Assembly (NCBI GenBank): GCA_036971475.1
Contig: JBAIZL010000006.1
Span: 94,083,265 to 94,147,264 of the forward strand
Length of the DNA stretch: 64,000 nt
Source of the DNA: Prosapia bicincta
Lineage: Eukaryota; Arthropoda; Insecta; Hemiptera; Cercopidae
Direction: 5' to 3'
Part shown: one piece after another, positions 10,656 to 24,800 of the stretch
Position numbering within the stretch: position 1 is the first letter of the stretch
How the letters are laid out: each line of letters starts with the position of its first letter
Position numbers and translations under genes: made by a program
Notes under the pieces: generated by a model
Database searches by the model: none
Seen by the model: only the letters and a program-made list of their open reading frames with translations
What the model was told of the DNA's origin: nothing

Positions 10656-10886
10656 AGATTAAACCCCTATGTACATTTCGATGACCATGCCATCATCATC
10701 AGAGGATCCTATTACAAAATTACAATTTAGAATACAATATTTTACAAAACTAGACCGACTCTAAAATTTAATAATGTCAGTATAATTTTTAATTTAGTGT
10801 ATTATTGTATTCTGGATTGTAATTTTGTAATAGGACCCTCAAATGATGATTGAATGGTCATCGAAATGTACATAGGGGTTTAATCT
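10656..10886. mobile_element. Foldback element (hammerhead subfamily A) inserted beside (AT)n
   Basis: The left arm (about 10656-10738) is repeated in reverse complement at about 10805-10886, around an AT-rich spacer of about 65 bp. Shared words include AAACCCCTATGTACATTTCG on the left and its complement on the right. The left arm holds a full hammerhead-like core on the minus strand. The right arm has lost the CUGANGA box (CTCAAATGATGA). No open frame. It is related to the element at 1-172. Confidence 0.85.
10663..10707 (-). ncRNA. Hammerhead ribozyme-like core, intact (subfamily A)
   Basis: Minus strand: CUGAUGA at 10702-10696; U; stem II of six pairs (10694-10689 with 10685-10680, one G-U) and loop AUG; GAAA at 10679-10676; UGUACAU (10675-10669); A10668, with the predicted cut after it. 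Stem I: 10707-10703 with 10667-10663, five pairs including two G-U. As in the copy at 27-69, stem III is the palindrome AUGUACAU, so only a dimer could form a proper stem III. Confidence 0.6.
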
Positions 10887-10971
10887 TAGGAAACTTGCAA
10901 TATTAGTTATTTTCGATAGGTTTTATAGTATTAAGGGTTTTGCCAATATTTTTATTATAATTTATTTTACT

Positions 10972-10975
10972 TATA

Positions 10976-11008
<33 letters not shown>
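10972..11008. repeat. (AT)n microsatellite
   Basis: AT dinucleotide run of about 30 bp with TATATTTATA edges. Confidence 0.95.
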
Positions 11009-11010
<2 letters not shown>

Positions 11011-12167
11011 TAATTTACTTTGTTCAGGTAAAACGTTTATAATAGTCTGCAAAATATGTATTTTATAAAATGTGAGCATTAAAAGTATATATTATATATA
11101 TGGTTGTGAACAGCTGTGAGTAGCTCTTTAATCTAGTTGGCATTTCCAATATACCAAAGGTTTTATAAAGGTATTATGCTACATATATTCCAATAGTTTT
11201 GGTGCTCTTTTTAATAGAATGTCGGTTATAAATTACAATTAAAATCAGATAGATTTCGTAAATTAGGTGTTTTCTAATTAAACCCAAACATAAATTTTAA
11301 CTTCTTTTTAAGTGGCCCTACTAATTAATCTTTATTTAGAACAAAAATACTACCTTAGACTACTAAAATTTCTTGAACTTGTTTTAATAATAAACTAATG
11401 TGTTAAGAGGGATTACTAAGTAAAAAAGGGAAATTTGGTGGAAATTGCTTCTACTGTTTGGACGATGTACAGTCGGTTGTAAAATCGCACCAGCCCATTC
11501 GCTGATGTTGGTCTCTTAGAATCCGATACTTAGATACGAAATTTTATCTAGAGAGATTTAACAGAAGACAGGCTTTTCAGTATTACGTCATAAATATCGT
11601 CAGAGCCATTTCTGTGAGAGTGATTCTGACAATTCTTCCGAACTCACTCTTGCGGATGGTCTGAGTAACTTTCTGAAATCAAGAAACAGCTTCTGGCATT
11701 AGACTAATATCAAGATAAAAACACAAAAAAGATTTAAAACAACGGAAGGGAAAAATTGTTTGGACAATAAATCCATAAGACAATTTTTTCCATTTACTTC
11801 TATAGCACAATAGATATTTAAAAGATGTAAAACATATACGTTAGTCATCAGAGACTGATTTTTCAGTAGTTATGTTGCTACTACGATTTGCATTAATTCA
11901 TTATAAACATTTAGTACATTTATTGTGGTAATTTTTCAGCAAAACCTTCAACTACATGCTCATAACCTGTTTGAAATTCCCCATTGATATTTTGATTTCT
12001 TAACGTTTTATAGTCTAAGTATTTAGAATTTTCGAGTTTAAATTATGTGCAAGAGCGATGCACATTAGAACATCAAAATTAGAGAATATTAGAAATTTGA
12101 TCAAATCTAATGTGGACTAATTTAATTTGGACCTTCGCTAGTGAGAACAATTCACAACGGTAAAAGT
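11009..12167. other. AT-rich intergenic DNA, nothing recognised
   Basis: A short patch around 11570-11690 could encode a Ser/Asp/Glu-rich peptide in one frame, but it is broken by stops and too short to assign. Otherwise featureless. Confidence 0.5.
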
Positions 12168-12326
12168 TAAAACAGTTCACTCAAAAATCCCACTACACAC
12201 TTGTTATTAAAACATACAGACGATGGATTGGTAAGCCCATCAGTGATGAAGGCAACATCGTCGTCAAAACTAGTGTGTGTGTTTTAATAAACTGTTGTGT
12301 AGTGAGAGTTTGATGAAACTGTTTTA
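12168..12326. mobile_element. Foldback element, degenerate relative of 6460-6633
   Basis: The outer ends pair (about 12168-12197 with 12299-12326) and match the ends of the 6460-6633 element (TTCACTCAAAA...CCCACTAC). The centre reads CAGTGATGAAGG...CGTCAAAACTAGTG on the plus strand. This is the subfamily B hammerhead with a changed first core base, G lost from GAAA and G at the cleavage position. In the left arm the GAAA region is deleted. Both ribozyme motifs therefore look dead. Confidence 0.75.
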
Positions 12327-13644
12327 ATGTTTATTGTTATCAGTGTTGATATAGATGAACGATTTCTTTTCATTAAACATTGCCATATTAAATATAACTC
12401 AATACCAAACGAAAGGTTTTAGTATAAGGCAAGGAAAGAAAAGTTTGATTCAATAAGCTCCGTTAAATCAAATTTAAAACCATTTAAGAGAATACTAAAT
12501 GAGACCTACAGACCCCTGGAGGGTGTTCCCTCGGTGTTGTCCCTAAATGAATAAACTCGTTTATCAACAGATGCGCCCTACACTTATCTATTTCTAATGT
12601 AAAATGATTTCTAATTTTCATTTTCGATTATTAACGTTATAATTATTTTTCTTTTAATAATACTACTTAAAATCTATCGTCGCATACGGTAAACAATTAT
12701 TAAAAAATATCGTTGAAATTTAAACGATTTTAAAATTTGAAGTAAAAGAAGAGACATTTTTAATTCCTGGCACAGTTTAAGTTTCTGTTTACAGAAACAA
12801 GATAAATTTAAAAAACATTTTTTGATATCTACAGAAGTATTTAATTGAAATTTAAATAAATTTTTTTATATCTGTAAAATAACACACACATTGTCCTCCA
12901 TACACACAGAAGTGTATAGTTTAAAATTTAGAACCATATAATAAAAATAAAAACTCAATAAAACCACAAATAGTTTAATTTTACCAAAATTAAAATTATC
13001 TTAGGCAGACATGTCGAAAAGTATAAAATAAATGATATGCGATTAATTATTTCACAATGTGTTTCCTACAACTTGTTTTCTAACTTTTATTTAAAAAGTT
13101 ATCCAACTGTATCTTTTTTAAAAATGTTTGGAAATGTTGTGTCTCGCTTGTACATTTTATTCCAATATACATTATGTTAAGGATTCATTACAAGGACATT
13201 GGGTTTCGAAGAAGAGGACTTGGTAGGTAGAATTATTGATGAGGAAATACGTTTACAGGAGATACGAGTTATAGGTACATCCTTAACCATAATTATTTTT
13301 TTTAAGAACCAAGTTACTACAGTATTTCGAAAATAAATATATTCTTATGTATGATTATAAATTGGTCACAGGTTCGTTAGAAAGGTACTTTGGTATTATA
13401 CCAACCGCACACCTATAGGAAGTGTAGGACATTGCAGAATGAAAATGTACATAAATGACCCTTAATATTAAACTTTTACAAAAGTTCTCACTAGAACATT
13501 TTTAGAAAAATCTCAAATCATGAAGCAGTTAAAACATCCATTGAAGGTATACAGCCTACAAGTATAACCTTATTTCTTAAACATGTCCATTAATAAATAA
13601 TTGCATGTCCATTTATCGTTGCAATGTAACGGTGTATTTATGTA
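12327..13644. other. AT-rich intergenic DNA left of the satellite
   Basis: No gene, RNA or repeat unit recognised. The sequence up to the array edge shows no trace of the 102-bp unit. Confidence 0.6.
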
Positions 13645-15300
13645 TTTTTTTGTGTATTATCCTCTTTCCCCAGGTGTGTGTGGTCAGTATAATACCAAAA
13701 CTGTACGCTACAAATATTTATCACATGAGTTTGTAAGTAATTTAAGATTTTTTGTGTAATATCGTCTTTCCCCAGGGGTGGGTGGTCAGTATAATATCAA
13801 AACTGTACACTACAAATGTTTATCACATGAGTTTGTAAGTTATTTTAGATTTTATGTGTATTATCCTCTTTCCCCAGGGGTGGGTGGTCAGTATAATACC
13901 AAAACTCTACGCTACAAATATTTATCAAATGAGTTTGTAAGTAATTTTAGATTTTTTGTGTAATATCGTCTTTCCCCAGGTGTGGGTGGTCAGTATAATA
14001 CCAAAACTGTACACTACAAATATTTATCACATGAGTTTGTAAGTAATTTCAGATTTTTTGTGTAATATCGTCTTTCCCCAGGGGTGGGTGGTCAGTATAA
14101 TATCAAAACTGTACACTACAAATATTTGTCACATGAGTTTGTAAGTAATTTTAGATTTTTTGTGTAATATCGTCTTTCCCCAGGGGTGGGTGGTCAGTAT
14201 AATATCAAAACTGTACACTACAAATATTTGTCACATGAGTTTGTAAGTAATTTTAGATTTTTTGTGTAATATCGTCTTTCCCCAGGGGTGGGTGGTCAGT
14301 ATAATATCAAAACTGTACACTACAAATATTTGTCACATGAGTTTGTAAGTAATTTTAGATTTTTTGTGTAATATCGTCTTTCCCCAGGGGTGGGTGGTCA
14401 GTATAATATCAAAACTGTACACTACAAATATTTATCACATGAGTTTGTAAGTAATTTTAGATTTTTTGTGTAATATCCTCTTTCCCCAGGTGTGGGAGGT
14501 CAGTATAATACCAAAACTGTACGATACAAATATTTATCACATGAGTTTGTAAGTTATTTTAGATTTTATGTGTATTATCCTCTTTCCCCAGGGGTGGGTG
14601 GTCAGTATAATACCAAAACTCTACGCTACAAATATTTATCAAATGAGTTTGTAAGTAATTTTAGATTTTTTGATTATTATCCTCTTTCCCCAGGGGTGGG
14701 TGGTCAGTATAATACCAAAACTGTACTACAAATATTTATCACATGAGTTTGTAAGTAATTTTAGATTTTTTGTGTAATATCGTCTTTCCCCAGGGGTGGG
14801 TGGTCAGTATAATACCAAAACTGTACACTACAAATATTTATCACATGAGTTTGTAAGTAATTTTAGATTTTTTGTGTATTATCCTCTTTCCCCAGGGGTG
14901 GGTGGTCAGTATAATACCAAAACTGTACCCTACAAATATTTTTATCACATGAGTTTGTAAGTAATTTTAGATTTTTTGTGTATTATCCTCTTTCCCCAGG
15001 GGTGGGTGGTCAGTATAATACCAAACTGTACGCTACAAATATTTATCACATGAGTTTGTAAGTAATTTTAGATTTTTTGTGTAATATCCTCTTTCCCCCG
15101 GGGTGGGTGGTCAGTATAATACCAAAACTGTACACTACAAATATTTATCACATGAGTTTGTAAGTAATTTTGGATTTTTTGTGTAATATCCTCTTTCCCC
15201 CGGGGTGGGTGGTCAGTATAATACCAAAACTGTACGCTACAAATATTTATCACATGGGTTTGTAAGTAATTTTAGCTTTTTATTTATTATCCTCTTTCCC
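13645..15300. repeat. Divergent left edge of the satellite
   Basis: Units here differ most from the consensus: GTGTAATATCG linkers, ATATCAAAACTGTACAC variants, CCCCCGGGG instead of CCCCAGGGG at 15096 and 15200, and several indels (14722, 14937, 15018). Because of in-frame TAA in the linker, no long open frame exists. Decay at one edge fits a satellite homogenised from its interior by unequal exchange. Confidence 0.9.
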
Positions 15301-18300
15301 CAGGGGTGGGTGGTCAGTATAATACCAAAACCGTACGCTACAAATATTTATCACATGAGTTTGTAAGTAATTTTAGATTTTTTGTTTATTATCCTCTTTC
15401 CCCAGGGGTGGGTGGTCAGTATAATACCAAAACTGTTCGCTACAAATATTTATCACATGGGTTTGTAAGTAATTTTAGATTTTTTATTTATTATCCTCTT
15501 TTCCCAGGGGTGGGTGGTCAGTATAATACTAAAACTGTACGCTACAAATATTTATCACATGAGTTTGTAAGTAATTTTAGATTTTTTGTGTATTATCCTC
15601 TTTCCCCAGGGGTGGGTGGTCAGTATAATACCAAAACTGTACACTACAAATATTTATCACATGAGTTTGTAAGTAATTTTAGATTTTTTGTGTATTATCC
15701 TCTTTCCCCAGGGGTGGGTGGTCAGTATAATACCAAACCTGTACACTACAAATATTTATCACATGAGTTTGTAAGTAATTTTAGATTTTTTGTGTATTAT
15801 CCTTTTCCCCAGGGGTGGGTGGTCAGTATAATACCAAAACTGTACACTACAAATATTTATCACATGAGTTTGTAAGTAATTTTAGATTTTTTGTGTAATA
15901 TCCTCTTTCCCCCGGGGTGGGTGGTCAGTATAATACCAAAACTGTACACTACAAATATTTATCACATGAGTTTGTAAGTAATTTTAGATTTTTTGTGTAT
16001 TATCCTCTTTCCCCAGGGGTGGGTGGTCAGTATAATACCAAAACTGTACGCTACAAATATTTATCACATGAGTTTGTAAGTAATTTTAGATTTTTTGTTT
16101 ATTATCCTCTTTCCCCAGGGGTGGGTGGTCAGTATAATACCAATACTGTACGCTACAAATATTTATCACATGAGTTTGTAAGTAATTTTAGATTTTTTGT
16201 TTATGATCCTCTTTCCCTAGGGGTGGGTGGTCAGTATAATACCAATACTGTACGCTACAAATATTTATCACATGAGTTTGTAAGTAATTTTAGATTTTTT
16301 GTTTATTATCCTCTTTCCCCAGGGGTGGGTGGTCAGTATAATACCAAAACTGTACGCTACAATAATTGATCACATTAGTTTGTAAGTAATTTTAGATTTT
16401 TTGATTATTATCCTCTTTCCCCAGGGGTGGGTGGTCAGTATAATGCCAAAACTGTACGTTACAAATATTTATCACAAGAGTTTGTAAGTAATTTTAGATT
16501 TTTTGTGTATTACCCTCTTTCCCCAGGGGTGGGTGGTCAGTATAATACCAAAACTGTACGTTACAAATATTTATCACATGAGTTTGTAAGTAATTTTAGA
16601 TTTTTTGTTTATTATCCTCTTTCCCCAGGGGTGGGTGGTCAGTATAATACCAAAACTGTACGCTACAAATATTTATCACATGGGTTTGTAAGTAATTTTA
16701 GATTTTTTGTTTATTATCCTCTTTCCCCAGGGGTGGGTGGTCAGTATAATACCAAAACTGTACGCTACAAATATTTATCACATGGGTTTGTAAGTAATTT
16801 TAGATTTTTTATTTATTATCCTCTTTCCCCAGGGGTGGGTGGTCAGTATAATACCAAAACTGTACGCTACAAATATTTATCACATGGGTTTGTAAGTAAT
16901 TTTAGATTTTTTATTTATTATCCTCTTTCCCCAGGGGTGGGTGGTCAGTATAATACCAAAACCGTACGCTACAAATATTTATCACATGAGTTTGTAAGTA
17001 ATTTTAGATTTTTTGTTTATTATCCTCTTTCCCCAGGGGTGGGTGGTCAGTATAATACCAAAACTGTACGCTACAAATATTTATCACATGAGTTTGTAAG
17101 TAATTTTAGATTTTTTATTTATTATCCTCTTTTCCCAGGGGTGGGTGGTCAGTATAATACTAAAACTGTACGCTACAAATATTTATCACATGAGTATGTA
17201 AGTAATTTTAGATTTTTTGTTTATTATCCTATTTCCCCAGGGGTGGGTGGTCAGTATAATACCAATACTGTACGCTACAAATATTTATCACATGAGTTTG
17301 TAAGTAATTTTAGATTTTTTGTTTATTATCCTATTTCCCCAGGGGTGGGTGGTCAGTATAATACCAATACTGTACGCTACCAATATTTATCACATGAGTT
17401 TGTAAGTAATTTTAGTTTTTTTGTTTATTATCCTATTTCCCCAGGGGTGGGTGATCAGTATAATACCAAAACTGTACGCTACAAATATTTATCACATGAG
17501 TTTGTAAGTAATTTTAGATTTTTTGTTTATTATCCTATTTCCCCAGGGGTGGGTGGTCAGTATAATACCAATACTGTACGCTACAAATATTTATCACATG
17601 AGTTTGTAAGTAATTTTAGAATTTTTGTTTATTATCCTCTTTCCCCAGGGGTGGGTGGTCAGTATAATACCAAAACTGTACGCTACAAATATTTATCACA
17701 TGAGTTTGTAAGTAATTTTAGATTTTTTGTTTATTATCCTCTTTCCCCAGGGGTGGGTGGTCAGTATAATACCAATACTGTACGCTACAAATATTTATCA
17801 CATGAGTTTGTAAGTAATTTTAGATTTTTTGTTTATGATCCTCTTTCCCTAGGGGTGGGTGGTCAGTATAATACCAATACTGTACGCTACAAATATTTAT
17901 CACATGAGTTTGTAAGTAATTTTAGATTTTTTGTTTATTATCCTCTTTCCCCAGGGGTGGGTGGTCAGTATAATACCAAAACTGTACGCTACAATAATTG
18001 ATCACATTAGTTTGTAAGTAATTTTAGATTTTTTGTGTATTATCCTCTTTCCCCAGGGGTGGGTGGTCAGTATAATACCAAAACTGTACGCTACAAATAT
18101 TTATCACATGGGTTTGTAAGTAATTTTAGATTTTTTATTTATTATCCTCTTTCCCCAGGGGTGGGTGGTCAGTATAATACCAAAACTGTACGCTACAAAT
18201 ATTTATCACATGGGTTTGTAAGTAATTTTAGATTTTTTATTTATTATCCTCTTTCCCCAGGGGTGGGTGGTCAGTATAATACCAAAACCGTACGCTACAA

Positions 18301-21300
18301 ATATTTATCACATGAGTTTGTAAGTAATTTTAGATTTTTTGTTTATTATCCTCTTTCCCCAGGGGTGGGTGGTCAGTATAATACCAAAACTGTACGCTAC
18401 AAATATTTATCACATGAGTTTGTAAGTAATTTTAGATTTTTTATTTATTATCCTCTTTTCCCAGGGGTGGGTGGTCAGTATAATACTAAAACTGTACGCT
18501 ACAAATATTTATCACATGAGTATGTAAGTAATTTTAGATTTTTTGTTTATTATCCTATTTCCCCAGGGGTGGGTGGTCAGTATAATACCAATACTGTACG
18601 CTACAAATATTTATCACATGAGTTTGTAAGTAATTTTAGATTTTTTGTTTATTATCCTATTTCCCCAGGGGTGGGTGGTCAGTATAATACCAATACTGTA
18701 CGCTACCAATATTTATCACATGAGTTTGTAAGTAATTTTAGTTTTTTTGTTTATTATCCTATTTCCCCAGGGGTGGGTGATCAGTATAATACCAAAACTG
18801 TACGCTACAAATATTTATCACATGAGTTTGTAAGTAATTTTAGATTTTTTGTTTATTATCCTATTTCCCCAGGGGTGGGTGGTCAGTATAATACCAATAC
18901 TGTACGCTACAAATATTTATCACATGAGTTTGTAAGTAATTTTAGATTTTTTGTTTATTATCCTCTTTCCCCAGGGGTGGGTGGTCAGTATAATACCAAA
19001 ACTGTACGCTACAAATATTTATCACATGAGTTTGTAAGTAATTTTAGATTTTTTGTTTATTATCCTCTTTCCCAAGGGGTGGGTGGTCAGTATAATACCA
19101 ATACTGTACGCTACAAATATTTATCACATGAGTTTGTAAGTAATTTTAGATTTTTTGTTTATGATCCTCTTTCCCTAGGGGTGGGTGGTCAGTATAATAC
19201 CAATACTGTACGCTACAAATATTTATCACATGAGTTTGTAAGTAATTTTAGATTTTTTGTTTATTATCCTCTTTCCCCAGGGGTGGGTGGTCAGTATAAT
19301 ACCAAAACTGTACGCTACAATAATTGATCACATTAGTTTGTAAGTAATTTTAGATTTTTTGTGTATTATCCTCTTTCCCCAGGGGTGGGTGGTGAGTATA
19401 ATACCAAAACAGTACGTTACAAATATTTATCACATGAGTTTGTAAGTAATTTTAGATTTTTTGTGTATTACCCTCTTTCCCCAGGGGTGGGTGGTCAGTA
19501 TAATACCAAAACTGTACGTTACAAATATTTATCACATGAGTTTGTAAGTAATTTTAGATTTTTTGTTTATTATCCTCTTTCCCCAGGGGTGGGTGGTCAG
19601 TATAATACCAAAACTGTACGCTACAAATATTTATCACATGGGTTTGTAAGTAATTTTAGATTTTTTGTTTATTATCCACTTTCCCCAGGGGTGGGTGGTC
19701 AGTATAATACCAAAACTGTACGCTACAAATATTTATCACATGGGTTTGTAAGTAATTTTAGATTTTTTGTTTATTATCCTCTTTCCCCAGGGGTGGGTGG
19801 TCAGTATAATACCAAAACTGTACGCTACAAATATTTATCACATGGGTTTGTAAGTAATTTTAGATTTTTTATTTATTATCCTCTTTCCCCAGGGGTGGGT
19901 GGTCAGTATAATACCAAAACCGTACGCTACAAATATTTATCACATGAGTTTGTAAGTAATTTTAGATTTTTTGTTTATTATCCTCTTTCCCCAGGGGTGG
20001 GTGGTCAGTATAATACCAAAACTGTACGCTCCAAATATTTATCACATGGGTTTGTAAGTAATTTTAGATTTTTTATTTATTATCCTCTTTCCCCAGGGGT
20101 GGGTGGTCAGTATAATACCAAAACTGTACGCTACAAATATTTATCACATGGGTTTGTAAGTAAATTTAAATTTTTTATTTATTATCCTCTTTCCCTAGGG
20201 GTGGGTGGTCAGTATAATACCAAAACTGTACGCTACAAATATTTATCACATGGGTTTGTAAGTAATTTTAGAATTTTTATTTATTATCCTCTTTCCCCAG
20301 GGGTGGGTGGTCAGTATAATACCAAAACTGTACGCTACAAATATTTATCACATGAGTATGTAAGTAATTTTAGATTTTTTGTTTATTATCCTATTTCCCC
20401 AGGGGTGGGTGGTCAGTATAATACCAATACTGTACGCTACAAATATTTATCACATAAGTTTGTAAGTAATTTTAGATTTTTTGTTTATTATCCTATTTCC
20501 CCAGGGGTGGGTGGTCAGTATAATACCAATACTGTACGCTACCAATATTTATCACATGAGTTTGTAAGTAATTTTAGTTTTTTTGTTTATTATCCTATTT
20601 CCCCAGGGGTGGGTGATCAGTATAATACCAAAACTGTACGCTACAAATATTTATCACATGAGTTTGTAAGTAATTTTAGATTTTTTGTTTATTATCCTAT
20701 TTCCCCAGGGGTGGGTGGTCAGTATAATACCAATACTGTACGCTACAAATATTTATCACATGAGTTTGTAAGTAATTTTAGATTTTTTGTTTATTATCCT
20801 CTTTCCCCAGGGGTGGGTGGTCAGTATAATACCAATACTCTACGCTACAAATATTTATCACATGAGTTTGTAAGTAATTTTAGATTTTTTGTTTATTATC
20901 CTCTTTCCCCAGGGGTGGGTGGTCAGTATAATACCAAAACTGTACGCTACAAATATTTATCACATGAGTTTGTAAGTAATTTTAGATTTTTTGTTTATTA
21001 TCCTATTTCCCCAGGGGTGGGTGGTCAGTATAATACCAAAACTGTACGCTACAATAATTGATCACATTAGTTTGAAAGTAATTTTAGATTTTTTGTTTAT
21101 GATCCTCTTTCCCTAGGGGTGGGTGGTCAGTATAATACCAAAACTGTACGCTACAAATATTTATCACATGAGTATGTAAGTAATTTTAGATTTTTTGTTT
21201 ATTATCCTATTTCCCCAGGGGTGGGTGGTCAGTATAATACCAATACTGTACGCTACAAATATTTATCACATGAGTTTGTAAGTAATTTTAGATTTTTTGT

Positions 21301-21877
21301 TTATTATCCTATTTCCCCAGGGGTGGGTGGTCAGTATAATACCAATACTGTACGCTACAAATATTTATCACATGAGTTTGTAAGTAATTTTAGATTTTTT
21401 GTTTATTATCCTCTTTCCCCAGGGGTGGGTGGTCAGTATAATACCAATACTGTACGCTACAAATATTTATCACATGAGTTTGTAAGTAATTTTAGATTTT
21501 TTGTTTATTATCCTCTTTCCCCAGGGGTGGGTGGTCAGTATAATACCAAAACTGTACGCTACAAATATTTATCACATGAGTTTGTAAGTAATTTTAGATT
21601 TTTAGTTTATTATCCTATTTCCCCAGGGGTGGGTGGTCAGTATAATACCAAAACTGTACGCTACAATAATTGATCACATTAGTTTGTAAGTAATTTTAGA
21701 TTTTTTGTTTATGATCCTCTTTCCCTAGGGGTGGGTGGTCAGTATAATACCAATAGTGTACGCTACAAATATTTATCACATGAGTTTGTAAGTAATTTTA
21801 GATTTTTTGTTTATTATCCTCTTTCCCCAGGGGTGGGTGGTCAGTATAATACCAAAACTGTACGCTACAATAATTGA

Positions 21878-24800
21878 TCACATTAGTTTGTAAGTAATTT
21901 TAGATTTTTTGTGTATTATCCTCTTTCCCCAGGGGTGGGTGGTGAGTATAATACCAAAACAGTACGCTACAAATATTTATCACATGAGTTTGTAAGTAAT
22001 TTTAGATTTTTTTTTTATTATCCTCTTTCCCCAGGGGTGGGTGGTCAGTATAATACCAAAACTGTACGCTACAAATATTTATCACATGAGTTTGTAAGTA
22101 ATTTTAGATTTTTTGCTTATTATCCTCTTTCCCCAGGGGTGGGTGGTCAGTATAATACCAAAACTGTACGCTACAATAATTGATCACATTAGTTTGTAAG
22201 TAATTTTAGATTTTTTGTGTATTATCCTCTTTCCCCAGGGGTGGGTGGTCAGTATAATACCAAAACTGTACGCTACAAATATTTATCACATGGGTTTGTA
22301 AGTAATTTTAGATTTTTTGTTTATTATCCTCTTTCCCCAGGGGTGGGTGGTCAGTATAATACCAAAACTGTACGCTACAAATATTTATCACATGGGTTTG
22401 TAAGTAATTTTAGATTTTTTGTTTATTATCCTCTTTCCCCAGGGGTGGGTGGTCAGTATAATACCAAAACTGTACGCTACAAATATTTATCACATGAGTT
22501 TGTAAGTAATTTTAGATTTTTTGTATATTATCCTCTTTCCCCAGGGGTGGGTGGTCAGTATAATACCAAAACTGTACGCTACAAATATTTATCACATGAG
22601 TTTGTAGGTAATTTTAGATTTTTTGTTTATTATCCTCTTTCCCCAGGGGTGGGTGGTCAGTATAATACCAAAACTGTACGCTACAATAATTGATCACATT
22701 AGTTTGTAAGTAATTTTAGATTTTTTGTGTATTATCCTCTTTCCCCAGGGGTGGGTGGTCAGTATAATACCAAAACTGTACGCTACAAATATTTATCACA
22801 TGGGTTTGTAAGTAATTTTAGATTTTTTGTTTATTATCCTCTTTCCCCAGGGGTGGGTGGTCAGTATAATACCAAAACTGTACGCTACAAATATTTATCA
22901 CATGGGTTTGTAAGTAATTTTAGATTTTTTGTTTATTATCCTCTTTCCCCAGGGGTGGGTGGTCAGTATAATACCAAAACTGAACGCTACAAATATTTAT
23001 CACATGGGTTTGTAAGTAATTTTAGATTTTTTGTTTATTATCCTCTTTCCCAGGGGTGGGTGGTCAGTATAATACCAAAACTGTACGCTACAAATATTTA
23101 TCACATGAGTTTGTAAGTAATTTTAGATTTTTTGTTTATTATCCTCTTTCCCCAGGGGTGGGTGGTCAGTATAATACCAAAACTGTACGCTACAAATATT
23201 TATCACATGAGTTTGTAAGTAATTTTAGATTTTTTGTTTATTATCCTCTTTCCCCAGGGGTGGGTGGTCAGTATAATACCAAAACTGTACGCTACAAATA
23301 TTTATCACATGAGTTTGTAAGTAATTTTAGATTTTTTGTTTATTATCCTCTTTCCCCAGGGGTGGGTGGTCAGTATAATACCAAAACTGTACGCTACAAA
23401 TATTTATCACATGAGTTTGTAAGTAATTTTAGATTTTTTGTTTATTATCCTCTTTCCCCAGGGGTGGGTGGTCAGTATAATACCAAAACTGTACGCTACA
23501 AATATTTATCACATGAGTATGTAAGTAATTTTAGATTTTTTGTTTATTATCCTATTTCCCCAGGGGTGGGTGGCAGTATAATACCAATACTGTACGCTAC
23601 AAATATTTATCACATGAGTTTGTAAGTAATTTTAGATTTTTTGTTTATTATCCTATTTCCCCAGGGGTGGGTGGTCAGTATAATACCAATACTGTACGCT
23701 ACAAATATTTATCACATGAGTTTGTAAGTAATTTTAGATTTTTTGTTTATTATCCTCTTTCCCCAGGGGTGGGTGGTCAGTATAATACCAATACTGTACG
23801 CTACAAATATTTATCACATGAGTTTGTAAGTAATTTTAGATTTTTTGTTTATTATCCTCTTTCCCCAGGGGTGGGTGGTCAGTATAATACCAAAACTGTA
23901 CGCTACAAATATTTATCACATGAGTTTGTAAGTAATTTTAGATTTTTAGTTTATTATCCTATTTCCCCAGGGGTGGGTGGTCAGTATAATACCAAAACTG
24001 TACGCTACAATAATTGATCACATTAGTTTGTAAGTAATTTTAGATTTTTTGTTTATGATCCTCTTTCCCTAGGGGTGGGTGGTCAGTATAATACCAATAG
24101 TGTACGCTACAAATATTTATCACATGAGTTTGTAAGTAATTTTAGATTTTTTGTTTATTATCCTCTTTCCCCAGGGGTGGGTGGTCAGTATAATACCAAA
24201 ACTGTACGCTACAATAATTGATCACATTAGTTTGTAAGTAATTTTAGATTTTTTGTGTATTATCCTCTTTCCCCAGGGGTGGGTGGTGAGTATAATACCA
24301 AAACAGTACGCTACAAATATTTATCACATGAGTTTGTAAGTAATTTTAGATTTTTTTTTTTATTATCCTCTTTCCCCAGGGGTGGGTGGTCAGTATAATA
24401 CCAAAACTGTACGCTACAAATATTTATCACATGAGTTTGTAAGTAATTTTAGATTTTTTGTTTATTATCCTCTTTCCCCAGGGGTGGGTGGTCAGTATAA
24501 TACCAAAACTGTACGCTACAATAATTGATCACATTAGTTTGTAAGTAATTTTAGATTTTTTGTGTATTATCCTCTTTCCCCAGGGGTGGGTGGTCAGTAT
24601 AATACCAAAACTGTACGCTACAAATATTTATCACATGGGTTTGTAAGTAATTTTAGATTTTTTGTTTATTATCCTCTTTCCCCAGGGGTGGGTGGTCAGT
24701 ATAATACCAAAACTGTACGCTACAAATATTTATCACATGGGTTTGTAAGTAATTTTAGATTTTTTGTTTATTATCCTCTTTCCCCAGGGGTGGGTGGTCA

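Noticed and set aside
15068..15253. Minus-strand frame in the satellite
   Set aside because: Complement of divergent left-edge units; it does not persist along the array.
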